Below are positions 58,974-64,000 of a DNA stretch of 64,000 bases, one piece after another. Origin of the DNA: Methanoculleus frigidifontis (lineage in GTDB: Archaea; Halobacteriota; Methanomicrobia; Methanomicrobiales; Methanoculleaceae). The translations under genes and the position numbers were made by a program. The stretch spans positions 182,971 through 246,970 of the forward strand of contig NZ_VCYH01000005.1 in the NCBI RefSeq assembly GCF_030464345.1, written 5' to 3'. The stretch's first letter is position 1, and the number at the start of each line of letters is the position of its first letter. Below the pieces are notes generated by a model that saw only the letters and a program-made list of their open reading frames with translations, did not search any database and was not told the DNA's origin.

Positions 58974-59598
58974 GGGTGCTCGCTCTTCACAGGCCCGGCG
59001 CCGCATGTTCATCTACCCCCCCGTCCCCCGGATTGCGTACTTCCGAGGCAGAAAGACACCTTGCGCTATGACCAGACACTCTCTCGCGACCGGGAGGTCT
59101 TCGAGTCCGCCTCCGTGCCGGGCACTGGCCACACCGCGACGTCGCGGATATGCCGCCCCCCGGAAACATATGCAGTTTCCCGGTGGCACGATGACGCTCG
59201 TCCCCTGCCCCGACGGAACGCCCGACGCCGTTGAGGACGTACACCCTCCCTCACTGATGGAGTTTTTCGTGCCGGAACCCCTCTGCACGACCTGATTTCG
59301 TCCCTGGCACACGACCCCGGCCGGGGGTCACTTCCGCCGCGCCGGTATAGACGTGCATCCGCACACCGTGCTTTTCGAGCGGAATCGATTCCTCATGCCT
59401 GATGATCGCCGGTTCCATGCGTGATACGTTGCGCATTGCAGAGGCGTGAAAGGTGCTGTAGATGAGGAGCTGTGGGGGGTCTGCAGATACGCCTGCCCGG
59501 AACGGGTGGGCCGGGGCAGGGAAGATGCGGACTCTGAAGTCTCTCGTTTGCTTCCAGCCCGGCGCCGCGCTCCCGGAGGTGAGCAGGATGTTCTTCTT
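58974..59598. other. Gene-poor interval
   Basis: The 625 bp have no frame with convincing codon structure or family motif on either strand. No tandem repeats or RNA gene were recognised. Confidence 0.45.
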
Positions 59599-59997
59599 CT
59601 AACGAGAGCCCGGCACGCCAAATCGCGTGAACCCTGCAGAGAGTGTATGGACGGCCACCGTCGCCGGGCCTAGCATGCGGGCTTTCTGCTGCAGTTTCTC
59701 GACGAGGTCGGGTCCAGGCCTGCCGTAAATGTTCAGTTCCACCATCCGGACCAGGTCCGCGAACCCGGGAAATGCAGGGCCTCCCACGCTCATGTGGAAC
59801 TCCGCCGATGCGGCGTCGGCGTGGACCTGAATGACGGTCACCCGGTTTTCATCCTCATTCAAGTAGACGCGGTAGGCGACCATCTGGGGCTCGTTTTCTT
59901 CAGCGAACGCAGCCAGTTTCTCCATGGCGGTCTTGAGATCCTCGAGTCGTCCCTCCTGGACCTCAGAGGTGTCGATGATGATCAGAGACTCGGACAT
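59599..59997 (-). CDS. Hypothetical protein, dimeric alpha/beta-barrel-like
   Basis: From the ATG at 59,997 the protein has 132 residues. SLIIIDTSEVQEGRLEDLKT, then MVAYRVYLNEDENRVTVIQV and HADAASAEFHM, have the strand-helix-strand order of antibiotic-biosynthesis monooxygenase-like barrels. The function is unknown. Longer upstream starts enter a region without coding character. Confidence 0.65.
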   Translation of the reverse strand: MSESLIIIDTSEVQEGRLEDLKTAMEKLAAFAEENEPQMVAYRVYLNEDENRVTVIQVHADAASAEFHMSVGGPAFPGFADLVRMVELNIYGRPGPDLVEKLQQKARMLGPATVAVHTLSAGFTRFGVPGSR

Positions 59998-60471
59998 AGT
60001 TCTTCTCCTGGTGCCCGAAGAGCACGGGCTTCGATCTGCGCCGGTGCATAATAAGGATAACCGTATGCACGGGCAGCGTGAGTGCGGGAATGAGAAACTC
60101 CTTCGCTGGAGATGGACGCCTGTCAGCTCCGGGGCTCCTCCGAGAGCCGTCGCCGAAGCAGCTGGTACGTGCAACACTGCAGCAGGGTTACGGCAGATGT
60201 CTGGCACCTGCTACAGAGGGGGTACTGGCTCAACACGGGGCTAAAAGGGGAAAAAGGGCGCCAGAAAGTCCCGGAAGGTGCCGCGACCCTGTTGTGACCG
60301 TGCCGCCTGGTGTACATCGCGGGGGAAAGGTTTTGCCCCTGCCCGGAATGCTCAATCACCGGGTGTTCGAACGGACATGCGTCGATCTCGGTGGCGCGAT
60401 ATCTACGAGGGATGCTATGCACGGCTGGTGCGGGAGTGGAACCGAAAAGAAGGAGTGCGGTGAGGGGCTAT
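59998..60471. other. Gene-poor interval
   Basis: The 474 bp hold no supportable gene. Just right of 59,998 the sequence GTGCATAATAAGGATAACC, read leftward, is the probable promoter of the preceding leftward gene. Confidence 0.4.
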
Positions 60472-60927
60472 TTACCCCTGCAGCGCCGGCGAGGTGAACC
60501 AGAGCCCGGAGAGCAGGTGCTCCTCGTCGCCCTTTCGGAAGACGAGCCTGACGTTCACCCCGTCCTCCCGCTCGAATGCCGCCGGGTAGTTCACGGCGAC
60601 GTACTCGCTACGCTCGGTGACGACCGGCTCCCCGCGGGACTCGTAAAGCCCGATCCGGGAGACGACGAACTCGCGGTTCTGCGAAAATGCGGCCTCGTCC
60701 AGGCTTTTCTTCATCTCGGGGCCGAAGTCCCGCGAGTAGAGCGTGTAGTTGTTCTCGCTAAACCCCTGCAGGAGGGTGTCGGCGATCGGGTCGGCGTATG
60801 CAAGCACGGCCGTCCGCTCTTCGCCGGTGATGACGGTATCCTGGCCTGTGCAGCCGGATATGCAAACTCCGGCGAGGATCGCGAGAGCAGCAAGGAGATG
60901 TACCGGAGAGAGATTCATTGTAGTCAT
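60472..60927 (-). CDS. Small lipoprotein, DUF3887-like
   Basis: From the ATG at 60,927 the protein has 151 residues with a lipobox (LAGVCISGC). A domain follows with ADTLLQGFSENNYTLYSRDF, then MKKSLDEAAF and YVAVNYPAAFEREDGV. This is the cystatin-like pattern of DUF3887 proteins. The function is unknown. A second ATG lies 9 bp further in. Confidence 0.7.
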   Translation of the reverse strand: MTTMNLSPVHLLAALAILAGVCISGCTGQDTVITGEERTAVLAYADPIADTLLQGFSENNYTLYSRDFGPEMKKSLDEAAFSQNREFVVSRIGLYESRGEPVVTERSEYVAVNYPAAFEREDGVNVRLVFRKGDEEHLLSGLWFTSPALQG

Positions 60928-60996
60928 GTCGAATCGCAGCGTCATGAACCTGTGGGTCGCCTGTGGATGTCTGCCGCCACCCGCCTGCTTGCTCCT

Positions 60997-61524
60997 TCAG
61001 CTCCGTGAGCTTTCGCCGAAATGCACGTAGACAACCTCGTCGAGGACGGTGCCGTTCTTGGTGATCGCCTTTTGGTGCACCGCCTCGCGGGTAAAGCCGC
61101 ATTTCTCGAGGAGACGCATCGATGCCGGGTTGTTCGAAAAGATGGCCGCCTCGAGCCGGACGATATCGAACGCCGCGAAGGCGACCGGCACGAGCGCACG
61201 GACGGCGTCGGTGATGATCCCCCGTCCCCAGAAGGGCTCTGCGAGCCAGTAACCGATCTCGGCCGTCCTGCGGTGAACGTCATCCAGCGGCTGCACGCCG
61301 ATCCCGCCCACCGCCTCGCCGCCGACGTCGATTGCGAGGTAGAGGTGCGACGAGGTGTCGGCGGCGAGGGCAATGAAGCGGGAGGCGTCCGCCGGGGTAT
61401 AAGGGGACGGGAAGGCGTCCCGCATCATGGCCGCGATCCGGGGATTGTTGGCGTGCTGCGCGAGCGGTTCGATATCATCGGCTGTCCAGTCGCGGAGCAG
61501 GGAGGTTCCGGTAACGATCTGCAT
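60997..61524 (-). CDS. GNAT acetyltransferase, RimJ/RimL type
   Basis: From the ATG at 61,524 the protein has 175 residues. LLRDWTADDIEPLAQHANNP starts the RimJ/RimL-type fold, IGYWLAEPFWGRGIITDAVR is the acetyl-CoA binding loop, and NPASMRLLEKCGFTREAV is the signature C-terminal helix. It probably acetylates an N-terminal amine or a small molecule. Longer upstream starts are artefacts of GC-rich DNA. Confidence 0.88.
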   Translation of the reverse strand: MQIVTGTSLLRDWTADDIEPLAQHANNPRIAAMMRDAFPSPYTPADASRFIALAADTSSHLYLAIDVGGEAVGGIGVQPLDDVHRRTAEIGYWLAEPFWGRGIITDAVRALVPVAFAAFDIVRLEAAIFSNNPASMRLLEKCGFTREAVHQKAITKNGTVLDEVVYVHFGESSRS

Positions 61525-61812
61525 ATCGGGTGTATCCGGTACACGTGGTGTTCCGGGATATAAGATAGGGACGCCCGTCACCCTGCCGCCCCGCGGAGCA
61601 TCCCGGGCTGCTGCGCCGCAGCGAGAGGAAACCGGCGCGTATCGCCCGCCGGAGCGTGATCTCGGATATGGTTCTCCAAGCCGGATAAGAACGGTAAGAT
61701 CGTCTGCCCTGGTCTTCTCCTCTCTGCATGGGGAGTGACTGCCGGCGGTAAAATCGTTTTCATGAACCATTCCTTGATATTGGAGGAGGATCCCTAAAGG
61801 GGTGAGGGAGGG

Positions 61813-62301
61813 ATGTATATGCTGTCCACGATACAGGAGTTGTACCCGGTCCCTGCAGAGATAGAGAAACTCCGGATGTTTCTTGGCGAATGGCACGGGG
61901 AAGGAGTGCTCGAGACCGCCGGCGCCGTGATGAAGGTTGCCGGAGAGTGGTGGTTCCGCGCGGCTGCCGGGGGGTGGGGCGTCGGCGTGTCGATGCAGTC
62001 GGTCATCGAAGGGATGGGGGATTATGCGCTCGACAGCCTCTTCGGCTTTGATACGGAGACCGGCACGCTGCACGTCTACAGCCTCACCAACATGGCGGAG
62101 ACACACGATCATACTGCCTTCTGGTCGAATGAGAGAACCCTGCACGGGAGCTACGACGGGCTGAAGGAGGGGAAGGCTTTCCGGGAGAATTTCACTATAC
62201 GACTGACGAGTCCCGGCGAGATGACTCTCGAGTACGTGGAGACGCTCGACGGCCGGCTCGACTCGACCATGACAATAAGGCTGACGAAGCAGTCGCGGTA
62301 A
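61813..62301 (+). CDS. Lipocalin-like (DUF1579-type) protein
   Basis: The 162-residue protein has IEKLRMFLGEWHGEGVLETA, then FRENFTIRLTSPGEMTLEYV, typical strand patterns of DUF1579-like beta barrels in which a GxW motif starts the barrel. A second ATG at 61,819 is equally plausible. The function is unknown; it may bind a hydrophobic ligand. The methyltransferase gene starts 22 bp downstream. Confidence 0.6.
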   Translation: MYMLSTIQELYPVPAEIEKLRMFLGEWHGEGVLETAGAVMKVAGEWWFRAAAGGWGVGVSMQSVIEGMGDYALDSLFGFDTETGTLHVYSLTNMAETHDHTAFWSNERTLHGSYDGLKEGKAFRENFTIRLTSPGEMTLEYVETLDGRLDSTMTIRLTKQSR

Positions 62302-62323
62302 GGGCTGCGGCGGGCGAGCGCTT

Positions 62324-63190
62324 ATGCCGATCCGCGACGAGAAGAAGTGTATGCACCGGATCATCGACTGGAACGAGCTCTGGAAGGCAGTCCACGTAAG
62401 CTCGCCAGGGAAGGCAGAAAAAGATCGTGACCCTGCCGCTGTCTGGGACAAACGCGCCGCCGCCTACAAGCGGGTCACCCGCGACGAGAAGAAGGCGACG
62501 GAGCAGGAGCTTGCCGTTCTGGACCTCGCGGCCGGCGACACCGTGCTCGATATGGGTGCGGGGACGGGACGGCTCGCCGTGCCGATTGCGCATACCGTTG
62601 CCCACGTGACGGCGCTTGACCCTTCGGGAGGGATGCTCTCGGTTCTGGAGGAGCGTATGGCGGCGGAGGGACGCAGCAACTTCTCCTGCGTTCGGATGCG
62701 CTGGGAGGATACGGTGATTGGCAGGGACATCGAGCCGCACGACGTAGTCATTGCGGCGTTCTCGCTTGGGTTCTACGACCTCGCTGCAGCCCTTGAAAAG
62801 CTCGACGCCGCGGCTCTCCGGGCGGTCTACCTCTTCTGGCATGCGGGGGAGTGGCGGAGCCCTGACGAGATGGCGCTGTACAAGGCGGTCTTCGGGGAGG
62901 CGGCGGCTATGCGGAAGGGGTATCCCGACTATATCTACCCGGTCAACATTCTCCACGACGCCGGGATCTATCCGAATGTCCGGATATACCATGCGGCCTG
63001 GGACGCGGTCTACGACTCCGTCGATGAGGCAGTCGAAACCTGGGTGGCGATGCACAGCCCCGGCCTTGAGGATGTCTCGTCGGTCAGGGAATACTTCATC
63101 CGGACACTGCGCCGCAGTGAGTCCGGGCAGTACGTCGAGACGGCCGTCCGGCCGACTGCGGCGGTCTGGTGGACAAAAGAGCGGATTTAG
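62324..63190 (+). CDS. Class I SAM-dependent methyltransferase
   Basis: The 288-residue protein has motif I VLDMGAGTGRLAVP at about residue 74, the acidic post-I TALDPSGGML and motif IV HDVVIAAFSLGFYD. Substrate is unknown. It is co-oriented with the lipocalin-like gene and may form an operon with it. The 3' end is 790 bp before the 16S gene. Confidence 0.87.
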   Translation: MPIRDEKKCMHRIIDWNELWKAVHVSSPGKAEKDRDPAAVWDKRAAAYKRVTRDEKKATEQELAVLDLAAGDTVLDMGAGTGRLAVPIAHTVAHVTALDPSGGMLSVLEERMAAEGRSNFSCVRMRWEDTVIGRDIEPHDVVIAAFSLGFYDLAAALEKLDAAALRAVYLFWHAGEWRSPDEMALYKAVFGEAAAMRKGYPDYIYPVNILHDAGIYPNVRIYHAAWDAVYDSVDEAVETWVAMHSPGLEDVSSVREYFIRTLRRSESGQYVETAVRPTAAVWWTKERI

Positions 63191-63279
63191 TTTGTCTTAC
63201 GGGTGCGGCGACGCGGCATGCGCGCCGGGTTCCGGAGCCGTTCTGTTGCGCGCGTTATCCGAAGCCCTCCCTCTTCCTT

Positions 63280-63840
63280 GCCGGCAATATTTAAACGTTG
63301 CCGTGATTGCGGTACAATCTCTCGATGTGTGAACTGCTGCCGTGTCCGGTGAGAGGCTTCTTCGGTCGGGGTTCTGAGACGTATCGTGGTGTAGTTCTGC
63401 GATATTCACCTTCATGTCGCGGAAATTCACTCCAGCGGGCGTTGCGATCGCCGGAACCGCTGTCTTCGTCTCTTGCGGGAACGTTTATATCCGAGTAGTG
63501 ATAACATATGGAGGCTGTGTTGATGTGGCGCCAAACCGTGCAGCCCTCCGGGGTGGTCTGGTCGTGGCGCCGTCGACTGCAATGAGGGTCCGAGATTGGG
63601 CTTGGATCTGATGGAGTACGGTTAAGCCGGGTTTGCGGTCTTTGCGCGTCCCTGCCGGCGGCCCGGGTGTTGCCGGGTGATTGCGGCGGGGTGGGTGGTT
63701 GCCGCACACGGCTCCCGGGAAACGGGTCACAACGTTTATATGCGTTGATTAACAAATGTTGTTTCCCACTCTGAACATCTCAAGTATTCCGGCGTTCGAT
63801 CGCAGGAGATCGGATGCATGGGCTTAAATACCATCAAATA
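63280..63840 (+). promoter_or_regulatory. Tandem promoters upstream of the rRNA operon
   Basis: Four TATA-like elements stand out in a GC-rich 790-bp gene-free stretch: AATATTTAAA at about 63,286; AACGTTTATATCCG at 63,480; AACGTTTATATGCG at 63,731; and CTTAAATACC at about 63,823. The second and third share the 10-base core AACGTTTATA and similar downstream bases (GATAACATATG versus GATTAACAAATG), suggesting a duplicated promoter. No protein-coding gene is supported here. Confidence 0.6.
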
Positions 63841-63863
63841 CAAATATAGTTTTCTCGTGATGG

Positions 63864-63900
63864 AGAACCAACGTGACCGCGGTTTATGCGGGTTGGTTCT
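63864..63900 (+). ncRNA. Leader hairpin upstream of 16S rRNA
   Basis: A perfect 9-bp outer stem (AGAACCAAC with GTTGGTTCT) encloses an inner CCGC/GCGG stem. It lies about 80 bases before the 16S start, inside the presumed pre-rRNA leader. It may form part of a processing or antitermination structure. Confidence 0.45.
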
Positions 63901-63981
63901 GACGTTGGCATTGGCAATGCGGAAATCTGTTTAGTAACCGCTAATTCCACCCAAGTTTAAGCAAGTGTGCATTACTTCCAA

Positions 63982-64000
63982 ATTCTGGTTGATCCTGCCA
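63982..64000 (+). rRNA. 16S ribosomal RNA, 5' end (partial)
   Basis: The last 19 bases, ATTCTGGTTGATCCTGCCA, are the universal 5' end of archaeal 16S rRNA. The gene continues beyond the window edge. Confidence 0.97.

Noticed and set aside
60997..62451. A 484-residue acetyltransferase with a long N-terminal extension
   Set aside because: The extension overlaps the real rightward gene at 61,813-62,301 and shows no protein character; the acetyltransferase starts at 61,524.
1..64000. CRISPR array
   Set aside because: No regularly spaced direct repeats of 25-40 bp were seen anywhere. The tandem palindromes at 23,281 and the 21-bp repeats at 29,854 have no spacers.

Overview
The window looks like the chromosome of a methanogenic archaeon of the order Methanomicrobiales, most likely Methanoculleus or a close relative. 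This rests on archaeal informational genes (aIF2-gamma, RpoE, Spt4, S24e, S27ae, L40e, a Kae1-Bud32 fusion), a YcaO protein of the methanogenesis-marker type, NikR, an STT3/AglB oligosaccharyltransferase, archaeal Thi4, TATA-box promoters and the archaeal 16S rRNA 5' end at the right edge. I could run no database search, so family names come from motifs and recognition.

Layout. (1) 1-12.1 kb: an amino-sugar and N-glycosylation operon (GlmM, two overlapping GlmU-like proteins, GlmS, a WbpD-like acetyltransferase, a DegT aminotransferase, a GT4 glycosyltransferase, AglB). (2) 12.1-22.9 kb: housekeeping genes: YcaO, NikR, then the conserved translation/transcription cluster aIF2-gamma - PIN - RpoE - Spt4 - dephospho-CoA kinase - S24e - S27ae - Kae1/Bud32, plus XTP pyrophosphatase, L40e, Thi4 and HtpX. 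(3) tRNA-Gly(TCC) and tRNA-Val(CAC) at 22.92-23.07 kb. (4) 23,014-40,718: a 17.7-kb provirus integrated in tRNA-Val, bounded by a 28-bp direct repeat. (5) 40.7-64 kb: an accessory chromosomal region with pseudogene fragments, a toxin-antitoxin pair, lipoproteins, a tandem solute-binding/Cache protein and acetyltransferases, ending in tandem promoters and the first 19 bases of the 16S rRNA gene.

The provirus is the centre of interest. Its tyrosine integrase is of the SSV type. The attachment site lies inside the gene, so integration has split it into an N-terminal part (complement 23,267 to 23,016, running antisense into tRNA-Val) and a C-terminal part (complement 40,692 to 39,481). The two share one reading frame across the 28-bp core, so excision would rebuild a protein of about 487 residues. 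To the right of attR sits the displaced old 3' half of tRNA-Val, and antisense to it a second, unrelated integrase N-terminus read in another frame. This is the scar of an earlier element at the same site.

Inside the provirus, a rightward module of small overlapping genes carries ribbon-helix-helix and zinc-finger proteins, an HNH nuclease and a Bet/RecT annealing protein. Next comes an AT-rich cargo island with a SIR2-domain protein that is probably anti-viral. A morphogenesis module follows: an FtsK/HerA-like packaging ATPase, a PD-(D/E)XK-like protein, tiny membrane proteins, a beta-rich probable double-jelly-roll major capsid protein, a 656-residue repeat protein, and two paralogous terminal structural proteins. 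The gene order and sizes fit tail-less icosahedral viruses related to the archaeal proviruses TKV4 and MVV (PRD1/adenovirus lineage). I see no tail, portal or large-terminase genes.
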